Below, piece by piece: positions 49,393 through 58,087 of a DNA stretch of 64,000 nucleotides. The translations under genes and the position numbers were made by a program. The DNA comes from Diaminobutyricibacter sp. McL0608 (GTDB lineage Bacteria > Actinomycetota > Actinomycetes > Actinomycetales > Microbacteriaceae), in the NCBI RefSeq assembly GCF_039613825.1, contig NZ_CP154826.1, positions 3,410,001 to 3,474,000 on the forward strand. Direction: 5' to 3'. The first letter of the stretch is position 1. Each line of letters opens with the position of its first letter. The notes beneath the pieces were generated by a model. It saw only the letters and a list, made by a program, of their open reading frames with translations, was not told the origin of the DNA and did not search any database.

Positions 49393-50325
49393 TCAGCGGG
49401 CGACGAGCCCGGCGGCGAACTCGAGGACGCAGAGCGCGGTGAGGCGCACAGTGCGGCCATCCGGCGCATCCGCTGTCGCGTCCACCTCGGCGAGGTCGAG
49501 TGACCGGACAGATGGATGCGCACCCGCTGCGCGCGCAGCCTTGCGGAGCTCGTAAGCCGAGATCCCGCCGGGCACAGATGCCGGGCATCCGGGAGCGACC
49601 GAGCGGTCGCAGACGTCGACGTCCAGGTCGACGTGGACCGGCCCGCCTGCGGCTCCAGCGATCTCGAACGCCTCCGTCATCACGTCTTCGATCGGTCGCC
49701 GGTGCAACTCGTCCCGGTGGATGATCGTGATGCCCAGGTCGCGTGCCCGCGCAGAGTATTCGGCCGAGTTCGCGAAATCGGCGATCCCCACCTGCACGAT
49801 GCGGTGCCCATCCAGTCCGGCCTCCACAAGGCGCCGCACAGGCGACCCGTTGCTGACACCGTCGCGCAGGTCGTGGTGTGCGTCCAGCGTGACGAGACCT
49901 GCCGTCGCCAGGTCGACGCCCCATGCGCCGAGTGCCGCCGGGACCGTGAGGGCGTTGTCGCCGCCGAGCGCCACGACCGCTGCCGACCGGGCCACCGCAT
50001 CCGCCACCGCCGAGATCGCACGCGCCTCGCCGTCGGGGCCGTCGGGCTCGTGCACGTCTCCCGCATCGACGATAGCCAGGTCGGCGAGGGCACGGGCGCT
50101 GGGTTCGGCGCCGCGATCCGGCGTGACGAACGCGCTGTAGTAGCGGAGGGCGACACGCACCGCGGCGGGCGTCTCGCCCGCGCCGGTCTGCGAGAGGGAG
50201 GTGCGCCAGGTAGGGATGCCGAGCAGCGTCAGGTCGAAACGCGCGTCGGCGGCGAAGTCGCCGGGAGCCGGCCAGTCTCCGGATCGAGGCCAGAGCGGGT
50301 CGACGGAGAGCGCACGTGGGGTCAC
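49393..50325 (-). CDS. hutG: Ureohydrolase-family protein, probable formimidoylglutamase
   Basis: A 310-residue protein of the arginase/agmatinase/formimidoylglutamase family. The metal-site motifs are ALGGDNALT (near residue 118), LDAHHDLRD (near 143) and HVDLDVDVCD (near 232). The histidine normally found in GGDH or GGGH is asparagine here. Position next to hutHUI suggests that it hydrolyses N-formimidoyl-glutamate to glutamate and formamide, completing the pathway; agmatinase-like activity is the alternative. GTG start with a TAGCGT -10-like element 7 bases upstream and no ribosome binding site suggests a leaderless message. It is on the opposite strand to the hut operon. Confidence 0.78.
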   Translation of the reverse strand: MTPRALSVDPLWPRSGDWPAPGDFAADARFDLTLLGIPTWRTSLSQTGAGETPAAVRVALRYYSAFVTPDRGAEPSARALADLAIVDAGDVHEPDGPDGEARAISAVADAVARSAAVVALGGDNALTVPAALGAWGVDLATAGLVTLDAHHDLRDGVSNGSPVRRLVEAGLDGHRIVQVGIADFANSAEYSARARDLGITIIHRDELHRRPIEDVMTEAFEIAGAAGGPVHVDLDVDVCDRSVAPGCPASVPGGISAYELRKAARAAGAHPSVRSLDLAEVDATADAPDGRTVRLTALCVLEFAAGLVAR

Positions 50326-50342
50326 GTTGTCGACGCTAGCAA

Positions 50343-50358
50343 CTGCGGGGCACCGCAG
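50343..50358. promoter_or_regulatory. Short palindrome in the hutG-like promoter
   Basis: CTGCGGGGCACCGCAG has perfect 6-base arms around GGCA and lies just upstream of the -10-like element of the hutG-like gene, a plausible repressor site. Confidence 0.35.
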
Positions 50359-50410
50359 GAATGGCAGCCGTTTCAGGGATGTCTGGGATGACGGACACGA
50401 CGCAGGGCGA

Positions 50411-50788
50411 TCACGGATCGTGCCGCGGCTCATGGCTGACCAGCCCGACCGTGTTCCCTTCGCTATCACGGATGAACGACATCCACTCGTCGGTCCCGGC
50501 CGGTCCCAGAGTGTCGTCCGTGTGACTGAAGATCACCTGCGGTTCGCCGGTGATCTCGACGCCCTCCGCGCGCAGCGCCTCGGTCCTGGCGCGCACGTCG
50601 CCGACCTGCAGGTAGACGAGCGCCGACGGCGCCGCCTGCTCGAGCAGCAGCCGTCCGATGCCGACGTTGAAGAACAGCAGACCGGGAGGGTCGAAGCGTG
50701 CTGCGGGCGGGCCTCCGAGGAGGCGCTCGTAGAACGCTGCGGCACGGTCGAGGTCGTCGGCGTGCTGTGCTACCTGGATGATCTCCAT
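50411..50788 (-). CDS. VOC-superfamily (glyoxalase-fold) protein
   Basis: A 125-residue single-domain protein with paired beta-alpha-beta-beta-beta modules. The first half starts MEIIQVAQHADDLDRAAAFYERLLG, the standard VOC opening, and the end FIRDSEGNTVGLVSHE is the usual metal-side strand. Such proteins include glyoxalases, dioxygenases and antibiotic-binding proteins; nothing here fixes the activity. The ATG at 50788 was chosen because GGAAGGTGG lies 7 bases upstream. Confidence 0.87.
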   Translation of the reverse strand: MEIIQVAQHADDLDRAAAFYERLLGGPPAARFDPPGLLFFNVGIGRLLLEQAAPSALVYLQVGDVRARTEALRAEGVEITGEPQVIFSHTDDTLGPAGTDEWMSFIRDSEGNTVGLVSHEPRHDP

Positions 50789-50904
50789 CGTTGGGCCACC
50801 TTCCACTGGAGGTGACCCCAGTATTCAGCGGAAAGGCCGCCCGCGCCAGAGTGGCGGGGCGGCCTTTCGACGTCAGCCGGGTTGCTGCAGAGGCAACGCG
50901 GCGG

Positions 50905-53900
50905 CTACGGCTGTGCGGGCGCGGGCTCAGCCACCTCGTCACCGGGAGTGCCCGGCTCGACGGCTGGGGCCGCATCCGCCCCCGACTTCGCCGCGCGACG
51001 CGCGACGCGACGCTCGCGCGCACCCTCGACCAGGTTGTACAGGGTCGGGAGCACCACCAGCGTGAGGATCGTGGACGAGACCAGACCGCCGATCACGACG
51101 ATGGCGAGCGGCTGCGAGATGAACCCGCCGCCACCGGTGAGGCCGATCGCCATCGGGAGCAGAGCGAAGATCGTCGCGAGCGCCGTCATGAGGATGGGCC
51201 GCAGACGACGCGAAGCGCCGTGCATGACCGCATCCGGAACCAATCTGCCGCGACGCCGGTACTGGTTGACCAGGTCGACGAGAACGATCGCGTTCGTCAC
51301 GACGATACCGATGAGCATCAGCACACCGATCAGCGAGGCGACACCGAGCGGGATGCCCGAGATGATCTGCAGGATGATCGCACCGGTCGCCGCGAACGGG
51401 ATCGAGACGAGCAGCAGCAGCGGCTGGCGTAGCGAACGGAACGTCGCGACCATGACGATATAGACGATCAGGATGGCCGCGAGCAGTGCGATGCCGAGCT
51501 GCGAGAACGCGTCCCCCTGGCTTGCGGTGACGCCGCCCACCTTCGCGGTCGCGCCGGCCGGGAGGTCGGTGTCCTTGAGCGCCGTCTGCACGTCGGCGTT
51601 CGCCGTCGACAGGTTGTCGGTGGCGGGCGTCGCCGTGACCGTCGCGCTGCGCAGGCCGCGCTCGGTCGTGACCGTGGCCGGACCGTTCGTCTGCGCAACC
51701 GTGCCGAGCGTGTCGAGCGCGACCGGGCCCGCCGCGGTGGGGATCTTCAGCGCAGAGAGCGCTGCGACCGTCGTCGGCGGGTTGTCGCTCTGAATGTAAA
51801 TCTTGAGCGTCGAGTTGTCGATCGCGACCGATCCGACCGTCGTGGGCTGCATCGCCTGCGAAACGACGGTGCCGACGGCGACCTCGCTGAGTCCGGCCTG
51901 CGCCGCCTTCGTGCGGTCCACCTTCACGGCGACGTACGGAAGCGACGCGCTCAGGTTGTCACTGGTCTGCGAGATAGAGTCCTGCTTCTTGAGCGAGGCG
52001 ACGATCGCATCCGTCGACGTCTGCAGGTCTTCGTTCGTCGACGCGGTGATGTCGATCTCGATGTCACTGGACCCACCGAACCCACTCGACGCGGAGACGG
52101 TGATGTCGCCCTGGTCGGTGATCTTCGCCATCTCGGCCTCGACAGTGCTCTGCAGTGCATCCTGGTCGACATCAGGGTCGGTGGTCACCGAGAAGGTGAT
52201 GCTTCCGCCGCCGCCGGTGAAGGCGTCGCGCAGGGAGCTGCCGCTCGAACCGATCGACAGCTGCACCGTCTTGATGCCCTTCGTGTCGAGCAGTTTCTGC
52301 TCGACGACCTTCGCCGCATCATCCTGCGCCTGAAGGCTGGTGCCCGGTGGCAGGGTCTGCGAGATGGACAGGGTGTTCTGGCCGGTCGAACCGAGGAAGT
52401 TCGTCTTCATCAGCGGCGTCAGCGCGATGGTGCCGATGAGGACGAGCAGGGCCAGTGCGATGGTCGTCTTCGAGTATTTGAGCGTCCACCGGATGATCGG
52501 CAGATACCCCTTCTGCAGACGCGACGGGTGCTCGAGCTCGTCCTCACCCGGAGCGCCGCCCTCGTCTTCCGAGAGCACGACGACCTCGTGCTTGCTGCCC
52601 TTCGGCGGACGCAGGAACCAGTACGCCAGCACGGGCACGATCGTCAGCGCGACGAGCAGAGACGACAACAAGGCGATCGTCACGGTGAGGGCGAACGGCC
52701 GGAACAGCTCGCCGGTCACATCGCCGACGAATGCGATCGGCAGGAACACTGCGACGGTCGTGATGGTGGATGCGGTGATCGCCCCGGCGACCTCCCGCAC
52801 GGCGCGCACGATGGTCACCGCTCGATCCACGCCGTGAACCATCTGCCGTTTGATGTTCTCGATCACGACGATCGAGTCGTCGACCACACGTCCGATTGCG
52901 ATCGTCAGCGCACCGAGCGTGATGATGTTGAGGGTGTAGCCGGACGCCTGCAGACCGATGAAGGTGATCAGCACGCTTGTGGGGATCGAGATCGCGGTGA
53001 CGAGGGTCGCCCGAACGGAGAACAGGAACAGCAGGATCACGAGCACCGCGAAGACGAGGCCGAGCAGGCCTTCTTCTGTCAGCGAGGCGATCGACTGCTC
53101 GATGAAGGGCGCCTGGTCGAACACGACGGTGATCTTGGCGTTCGAGCCCAGCTTGGCCTCGAGGTCGGAGACGATCGCGTTGACGCCTTTGGACACCTCG
53201 ACGGTGTTCGCCGACGGAAGCTTGGTGACCGCGATGGTCAGGGCGGGTTTGCCGTCGACGCGCGAGATGGACGTCGTCGGGTCGTCCGTGATCGCGACGG
53301 TCGAGACGTCTCCGATGGTCTTGGGGGCGGGCGGTGTCGCTGCCGCCTGAGCGGCGGCTTCCTGTGCTGCGGCGCCCGCAGCGCCAGCTGCGCCGGACTG
53401 GCTCGCAGCCCCGGCCGCGCGCGACTGGATGAGCGGGAGCGACGCGATGTCGTCGACCGAACCGAGCTGCGTGCCGGTCTGCACCGACAGGGTTTTGCCG
53501 TTCTCCGTGATGGCGCCTGCCGGGACGAGCACACCGTTCTGCTGCAGCGCGTCCTTGATCGCCTGCGACGTGAGTCCGGCTTCAGCGAGTTTCGTGCTGT
53601 TGGGGGTGATCGTGATCCGCTGTCCGACCTCACCGATCAGCTGAGCGTCGTTGACGCCCGAGACATCCTTGATGTCGGGGATCGCGAGCTTCGTGATGTT
53701 CGCGCCGAGGGTCTTCTGGTCTTCGTTGCTTGTGACGGCGAGCTGGATGACCGGGAGGTCGTCGATGCTGCCGGAGAGCACCTGGGGGTCGACGCCGTCG
53801 GGGAGCGTCGCCTTGATGCGGTTGATGGCCTGGTCGAGCTTCTGCTCAGCGGTCGCGAGGTTGGTGCCGTAGGTGAACTTAGCTGTGATCAGCGAGTTGT

Positions 53901-54162
53901 TGGTGCTGCTGACCGCTGAGGTGCTGTCGAGGTCTGGAACGCCCTGGATCGCTGTCTCGATCGGCGTGCTGACGTCGTTGTTCACGACCTCGGGCGACGC
54001 GCCGGGGTAGCTGGTCACGATTGCGAGCTGCGGGAACTCGATGGACGGCGCGAGCTCCTGCTTGAGGCTCGTCAGGGCGAGGCCTCCGAAGATCGCGATG
54101 ACGACCGTGACGAGCGCGATGAGCGCGCGATTCTTCATACTGAGGACGGCGAGAAAATGCAC
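50905..54162 (-). CDS. RND-family efflux permease (HAE1/AcrB-like)
   Basis: A 1085-residue inner-membrane exporter with 12 expected membrane segments and two large extracytoplasmic loops. TSYPGASPEVVNNDVSTPIE near residue 48 and the central GRVVDDSIVVIENIKR (Asp pair of the proton relay) identify the RND class. A low-complexity Ala/Gly/Gln-rich insert at about residues 248-285 interrupts the first large loop and is not part of the usual fold. No membrane-fusion or outer-membrane partner is nearby, as expected in a Gram-positive, where these work alone. GTG start with AAGGGAAC upstream. A hydrophilic Ala/Glu/Pro-rich tail closes the protein. Confidence 0.9.
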   Translation of the reverse strand: MHFLAVLSMKNRALIALVTVVIAIFGGLALTSLKQELAPSIEFPQLAIVTSYPGASPEVVNNDVSTPIETAIQGVPDLDSTSAVSSTNNSLITAKFTYGTNLATAEQKLDQAINRIKATLPDGVDPQVLSGSIDDLPVIQLAVTSNEDQKTLGANITKLAIPDIKDVSGVNDAQLIGEVGQRITITPNSTKLAEAGLTSQAIKDALQQNGVLVPAGAITENGKTLSVQTGTQLGSVDDIASLPLIQSRAAGAASQSGAAGAAGAAAQEAAAQAAATPPAPKTIGDVSTVAITDDPTTSISRVDGKPALTIAVTKLPSANTVEVSKGVNAIVSDLEAKLGSNAKITVVFDQAPFIEQSIASLTEEGLLGLVFAVLVILLFLFSVRATLVTAISIPTSVLITFIGLQASGYTLNIITLGALTIAIGRVVDDSIVVIENIKRQMVHGVDRAVTIVRAVREVAGAITASTITTVAVFLPIAFVGDVTGELFRPFALTVTIALLSSLLVALTIVPVLAYWFLRPPKGSKHEVVVLSEDEGGAPGEDELEHPSRLQKGYLPIIRWTLKYSKTTIALALLVLIGTIALTPLMKTNFLGSTGQNTLSISQTLPPGTSLQAQDDAAKVVEQKLLDTKGIKTVQLSIGSSGSSLRDAFTGGGGSITFSVTTDPDVDQDALQSTVEAEMAKITDQGDITVSASSGFGGSSDIEIDITASTNEDLQTSTDAIVASLKKQDSISQTSDNLSASLPYVAVKVDRTKAAQAGLSEVAVGTVVSQAMQPTTVGSVAIDNSTLKIYIQSDNPPTTVAALSALKIPTAAGPVALDTLGTVAQTNGPATVTTERGLRSATVTATPATDNLSTANADVQTALKDTDLPAGATAKVGGVTASQGDAFSQLGIALLAAILIVYIVMVATFRSLRQPLLLLVSIPFAATGAIILQIISGIPLGVASLIGVLMLIGIVVTNAIVLVDLVNQYRRRGRLVPDAVMHGASRRLRPILMTALATIFALLPMAIGLTGGGGFISQPLAIVVIGGLVSSTILTLVVLPTLYNLVEGARERRVARRAAKSGADAAPAVEPGTPGDEVAEPAPAQP

Positions 54163-54368
54163 AGATGTTCCCTTGGCGGAATGTGATTAAGGGGTGCCGC
54201 TTGCGCGGCCGCGGAGCAGCTGCTGTGGCGCTCGGGGGCCAGTATCTCATTGCAGCCTGTGCAAAAACATCAGACCGTGGTCTTATCCCCAAGGGACTGT
54301 TTACTCCCTCAGGAGTCCCTCGAACCGCTGTCCCTCCCCGCGCCAGCGCATCCCTCGCGCACGCACCC

Positions 54369-54427
54369 ACGACTTGGCACTCGTTGTCGGCCCGTCCGCC
54401 ATCCGACGACAACAACTGCCAAGTCGT
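54369..54427. repeat. Hairpin element, copy 1 (3' end of the DUF559-like gene)
   Basis: Arms of 22 bases (54369-54390 and 54406-54427) match at 19 positions around a 15-base loop; the left arm begins ACGACTTGGCACTCGTTGTC. The stem is nearly the same sequence as the hairpin at 55418-55475. The right arm ends at the stop codon of the DUF559-like gene. Confidence 0.75.
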
Positions 54428-55341
54428 CATGGTTGGCGCCAGCCCCGGCGCATCAAGAGGGCACGGACGACCGCGAGAAGAGCGGGCTCGTCGCGCAGAT
54501 CGGCCGCGCCGACGCGAAGGACCTCCTCGCCGAACACCTGGAGGCGGGCCGTGCGCCCGAAGTCGGAGCGCCATTGCTCGCGATCGGCGCGATGCCCATC
54601 ACCCTCGTATTCGACGATCAGGCGGTGGTCGGGAAAACGTAGATCGGGTCGCGCAAGGAAGGCGCCCGAGCTGTCCCTCAGATCCAGGTTCACATCGAGC
54701 CTGGGTAGGCCCGCCTCGACGAGCATCACCCTGAGAATCGATTCCGGAGGCGACTCCGCCCTCTCGCTCAGAAGACCCAATGCCGACACGAGTGTCGCAG
54801 CGCCTCGTCGACCTGACCATTGCTGGACGATCGTGCGCAATCGATCCCGCGACGTGAGCGGACGGTTTCGCGCAATGAGGAAATCACCGACCGCGACGAG
54901 TTCACGGACGGAGAGCACGACTGCCAGGTCGCACCACGTTCGCTCGGGCGACGTCACAGGAAGACCGCGGCGCCGAACGATGTGGTCACGGCCGAGATCG
55001 AGCTGGTGCCCCACGATCCCATCGACCCTCGGCGCTCGGCGCGGAGGTCTCACCGCGACGTGGATCCGCGACTCTCGCTCCAGTCGAAAAGGCAGCGGAA
55101 CTCCGAGGAGTCGGGCAGCCGTGCCATGGCTGAACGCCGAATCCGTCCCCATGATTGTGGCCGCCGCAGAGCACAAGTCATGAAAGGAGGGAGACTCTGT
55201 GCAAGGGATTCGCACACCTCGATATGGCGACGCGAGATCACTACGCCGGAGCCGCTCGTGGCTGATTCCGGCGCGGTTCGCTTCGGATGTGTGAAATGGA
55301 CGACCTCGAAACCGGGCATCGAGCGGAGTTGGTGAGCCCAT
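54427..55341 (-). CDS. AbiEi-like winged helix plus DUF559 nuclease-fold protein
   Basis: A 304-residue protein of unknown role. The N-terminal part (HTSEANRAGISHERLRRSDL, then a basic RGVR) resembles the winged helix of AbiEi-type antitoxins. The C-terminal 100 residues (RPDLRFPDHRLIVEYEGDGH, then QWRSDFGR) resemble the PD-(D/E)XK-like fold of DUF559, with candidate catalytic Asp and Glu in PDLRF and VEYEGD. No toxin partner gene adjoins it. Such stand-alone genes are common in Actinobacteria and their activity is unproven. It is bracketed by two copies of the same hairpin. The ATG has CAGGGT upstream; alternatives upstream run into the hairpin. Confidence 0.75.
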   Translation of the reverse strand: MGSPTPLDARFRGRPFHTSEANRAGISHERLRRSDLASPYRGVRIPCTESPSFHDLCSAAATIMGTDSAFSHGTAARLLGVPLPFRLERESRIHVAVRPPRRAPRVDGIVGHQLDLGRDHIVRRRGLPVTSPERTWCDLAVVLSVRELVAVGDFLIARNRPLTSRDRLRTIVQQWSGRRGAATLVSALGLLSERAESPPESILRVMLVEAGLPRLDVNLDLRDSSGAFLARPDLRFPDHRLIVEYEGDGHRADREQWRSDFGRTARLQVFGEEVLRVGAADLRDEPALLAVVRALLMRRGWRQP

Positions 55342-55417
55342 CCATCGACCCTGCCCGATTCTTGGCCGAAGCGTTCGATTCTGTCCACAGGCTCCATCTC
55401 GCCTCCCTGGCAAATGC

Positions 55418-55475
55418 TGACTTGGCACTTGTTGTCGGGCACCCGCTGGCGTCACCGACAACAAGTGCCAAGTCA
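55418..55475. repeat. Hairpin element, copy 2 (between mocR and the DUF559-like gene)
   Basis: A perfect 21-base stem (55418-55438 with 55455-55475) has a 16-base loop; the left arm begins TGACTTGGCACTTGTTGTCG. It lies 38 bases after the MocR stop codon and so may act as its terminator. The shared stem sequence with copy 1 marks a repetitive element. Confidence 0.8.
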
Positions 55476-55513
55476 CCGCCCTGCGTCGGCGGGGCGGGCG
55501 TGCGCGGCGCCCG

Positions 55514-57022
55514 TCAGACGACGTCGGCGAGGTAGCCGGTGTCGGGGACGGGATGGCGCAGGACGGTCGACCAGGCGGCGGCGAGGGCATCGAACGCCCG
55601 CGCCGTCTCGGCGGCTGAGTACGTGATGGGGATGCGGAGGAAGCGCTCGAAGGCGCCGTCGAAGCCGAATCGCGGGCCGGCCGTGATGGACAACCCGTTG
55701 TTGCGGGCGGCGAGCGCGAGCTGCGAGCTGATCGGCGCGCCGATTCCGACCCAGGCGGCCAGGCCGCCGTCGAGTGCGGGCATCGTCCAGTCGGGGAAGC
55801 GGTCCTCCACGAGCATCCGCACCTGTTCGCGCCCCGCGCGCAGCTGGCCGCGCCGCTCCTCGACGATCGACGCCATCCCGGGAAGCATGCGCGCCACGAC
55901 GAGCTGCTCGAGAATGGGCGTGCCGAGATCGTTGGCCGGTTTCGCAGCGATCAGTTTGCGGATCATCGGCCGCTCGGCGCGGATCCAGCCGATCCGCAGC
56001 CCACCCCACAGGCTCTTGCTGGCCGAACCGATGTGGATGACCGGCGCGTCCCCGGCGCGCCTCTGACCGTGCGTGGCAAGGGGACCGAACGTCTCCACGC
56101 GGTCGATGTCGAGGTCGGCGGTGGTCTCGTCGGCGACCACGATCATCCCGTGCCCGGCGGCGGCGGCGAGCAGCCGCTCGCGCGTCGTCGCCGACATGGA
56201 GGCGCCGGTCGGGTTGTGGAAGTCGGGGATCACGTACGCGAGAGTCGGGTTCGACCGCGCGATGGCCTGTTCGATCGAGTCGGAGTCCCAGCCGTCGTCG
56301 CCGGAGCCGTACCGTCGCGCAGTCGCCGCCGTGGCGTGCGCAGGGGCAGCCCGCGCCGCCCCGTCCACCGGCACGACGGTCACCGGCACCAGCCGCGCAC
56401 CCGCCGACCGCAGCGCCTCGTAGGCGTGCGGGTAGGTCGGCATCTCGATGAGCGCGCGGTCTCCGCGGCTGAGGAAGGTCCGCGCGATGAGCGCGATCGC
56501 CTGCTGGGCGCCGACGGTCACGAGGATCTGCTCGGGCTCGGTGGGGAGGCCGCGCATCCGGTACCGTTCCGCGATGACTTCGCGCAGGTGCGGCAGTCCG
56601 ACCGGGTCGTACCCGGAGTCGGCCAGGAAGTGGGGCAGCTCTTCGGCAGCAGCCCGCGCCGCCGCGGCAAGGTTCGTCGCGGCCGGCAGCGCCGCCTTGC
56701 TGAAGTCGAGGAGTCCGTCGGCCTGCGCCGGCGCCGGAACGAGCACCGGGCCTGGCAGCCGTGTCACCGTCCCCGACCCTCGCAGACTCGCGACGAACCC
56801 GGCTTCGCGCAGCTCGCGGTAGGCGGCGGTGACGGTGGTCCGGCTTAACTCGAGGCGGGTTGCGAGGTCGCGCTCCGCGGGCAGCCGCGTGTCGATCGGG
56901 ATGCGCCCATCCAGCACCAGGAGGCGGATGCGGTCGGCCAGCGCCTGGTAGTGCGCCCCGGGCCCTCGCCATTCGCCGAGCAGGGTTTCGAGTGCGCGAG
57001 CGCTGAGTTGGGCATCCGACAT
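55514..57022 (-). CDS. MocR-type regulator (GntR helix-turn-helix fused to aminotransferase fold)
   Basis: A 502-residue PLP-dependent regulator. Residues about 20-90 form the GntR winged helix (LPAERDLATRLELSRTTVTAAYRELREAGFV). Residues about 120-490 form a class I aminotransferase fold with GAQQAIALIARTFL, YVIPDFHNPTG (PLP phosphate side) and the Schiff-base lysine in GSASKSLWGGLRIGW. Members sense pyridoxal phosphate or related ligands. It is divergent from a YczE-type membrane protein gene, the same arrangement as yczR-yczE in Bacillus subtilis. AAGGTGGC lies upstream of the ATG. Confidence 0.93.
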   Translation of the reverse strand: MSDAQLSARALETLLGEWRGPGAHYQALADRIRLLVLDGRIPIDTRLPAERDLATRLELSRTTVTAAYRELREAGFVASLRGSGTVTRLPGPVLVPAPAQADGLLDFSKAALPAATNLAAAARAAAEELPHFLADSGYDPVGLPHLREVIAERYRMRGLPTEPEQILVTVGAQQAIALIARTFLSRGDRALIEMPTYPHAYEALRSAGARLVPVTVVPVDGAARAAPAHATAATARRYGSGDDGWDSDSIEQAIARSNPTLAYVIPDFHNPTGASMSATTRERLLAAAAGHGMIVVADETTADLDIDRVETFGPLATHGQRRAGDAPVIHIGSASKSLWGGLRIGWIRAERPMIRKLIAAKPANDLGTPILEQLVVARMLPGMASIVEERRGQLRAGREQVRMLVEDRFPDWTMPALDGGLAAWVGIGAPISSQLALAARNNGLSITAGPRFGFDGAFERFLRIPITYSAAETARAFDALAAAWSTVLRHPVPDTGYLADVV

Positions 57023-57037
57023 AAAGCCACCTTAAGC

Positions 57038-57075
57038 GAATTGGCTACTTGATCAAAGTCCAATTCTGAAATTGG
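57038..57075. promoter_or_regulatory. AATTGG half-site array between mocR and yczE-like genes
   Basis: GAATTGG (57038-57044), CCAATTC (57060-57066) and AAATTGG (57069-57075) give one inverted and one direct arrangement of the same half-site, with CTTGATCAAAG in between. MocR regulators often bind several oriented half-sites, so this is their likely operator, overlapping the yczE-like start. Confidence 0.6.
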
Positions 57076-57083
57076 ATGGAAGA

Positions 57084-57971
57084 GTGAAATCCCGACTCCT
57101 TCTGACGCGACGCCTCATCCAACTGCTCGTCGGCCTCTTCCTCTACGGAATCGCCATCAGCATGATGGTGCGCGCCGGCATCGGTGTCTCCCCGTGGGAC
57201 GTCCTCGCCCAGGGCCTCTCACTCAAGACGGACATCCCGTTCGGCCTCATCACGAACATCGTCGGTCTGGTCGTCCTGCTCTTCTGGATCCCGCTCAAGC
57301 AGCGGCCCGGACTCGGCACCGTGCTGAACGTGCTGCTCATCGGACCGGCGGCCCAGTTCGGCCTCTGGCTCATCCCACAGCAGACGGAGCCCTGGATCCA
57401 GGTCGCACTCTTCACCGCCGGCCTCGGGCTGCTGGCGATCGCGACCGGCCTCTACATCGGCCCGCGCATGGGCCCAGGCCCGCGCGACGGCCTGATGACC
57501 GGCCTCCACGCCCGCACGGGCTGGCCGATCTGGTCGGTACGAACCGGTATCGAGGTGACGGTGCTGGTCATCGGATGGTTCCTCGGCGGCAACGTAGGCA
57601 TCGGAACCCTGGCCTTCGCCGTGCTCATCGGGCCGCTCTGCAGCCTCACTCTGCCGCTGTTCGCGATCCGGCTGCCGGAGGCGGCGAAGGCGGATGCGCA
57701 GGAGCGGGAACTCGAAGGCTCCGCGGAGCAGGCGGTCCAGTACGACGTGCGCGAGGGTCTTCTCCTCGAGTCGGATGCGGGATCCCGCGACCGCGCGATG
57801 CGACGTGCCACGAGCTCGGCGATCGGCGCACACGGGGCGGACCGCTCCCGTCAGGCGCCCCGCGCGGATGCACGCACGATCGCGGCCTATTGGCTCGACG
57901 ACCGGCTGTTCGGTCGGCGGCGGCCCCGCGCAGGCCGGGTCACGCGAGTGGCCCACGCGACCCACCACTGA
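57084..57971 (+). CDS. YczE/YitT-type membrane protein
   Basis: A 295-residue protein whose first 200 residues hold about five or six membrane segments with the family pattern GIAISMMVRAGIGVSPWDVLAQGLS, GLYIGPRMGPGPRDGLMTGL and FLGGNVGIGTLAFAVLIGP. The last 95 residues are hydrophilic and rich in Arg and Ala, an extension not needed for the fold. The transport or sensory role of this family is unknown; it is repeatedly found beside MocR genes. The GTG at 57084 was preferred to a TTG 12 bases upstream because the TTG overlaps the operator and has no ribosome binding site. Confidence 0.83.
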   Translation: MKSRLLLTRRLIQLLVGLFLYGIAISMMVRAGIGVSPWDVLAQGLSLKTDIPFGLITNIVGLVVLLFWIPLKQRPGLGTVLNVLLIGPAAQFGLWLIPQQTEPWIQVALFTAGLGLLAIATGLYIGPRMGPGPRDGLMTGLHARTGWPIWSVRTGIEVTVLVIGWFLGGNVGIGTLAFAVLIGPLCSLTLPLFAIRLPEAAKADAQERELEGSAEQAVQYDVREGLLLESDAGSRDRAMRRATSSAIGAHGADRSRQAPRADARTIAAYWLDDRLFGRRRPRAGRVTRVAHATHH

Positions 57972-58049
57972 CGGCTGACACCCGAAATGCGCTTCTCCGG
58001 CCGTCATCCCGACATTTTCGGCCCCGTGAGCGCCGACTCAGGCGAGGCC

Positions 58050-58080
58050 CGGGCCGGAGGGTGCACAGCCTTCCGGCCCG
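58050..58080. terminator. GC-rich hairpin between convergent yczE-like and merR genes
   Basis: CGGGCCGGA (58050-58058) pairs exactly with TCCGGCCCG (58072-58080) around a 13-base loop, just after the merR stop codon on the minus strand. Confidence 0.65.
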
Positions 58081-58087
58081 GCGACAC

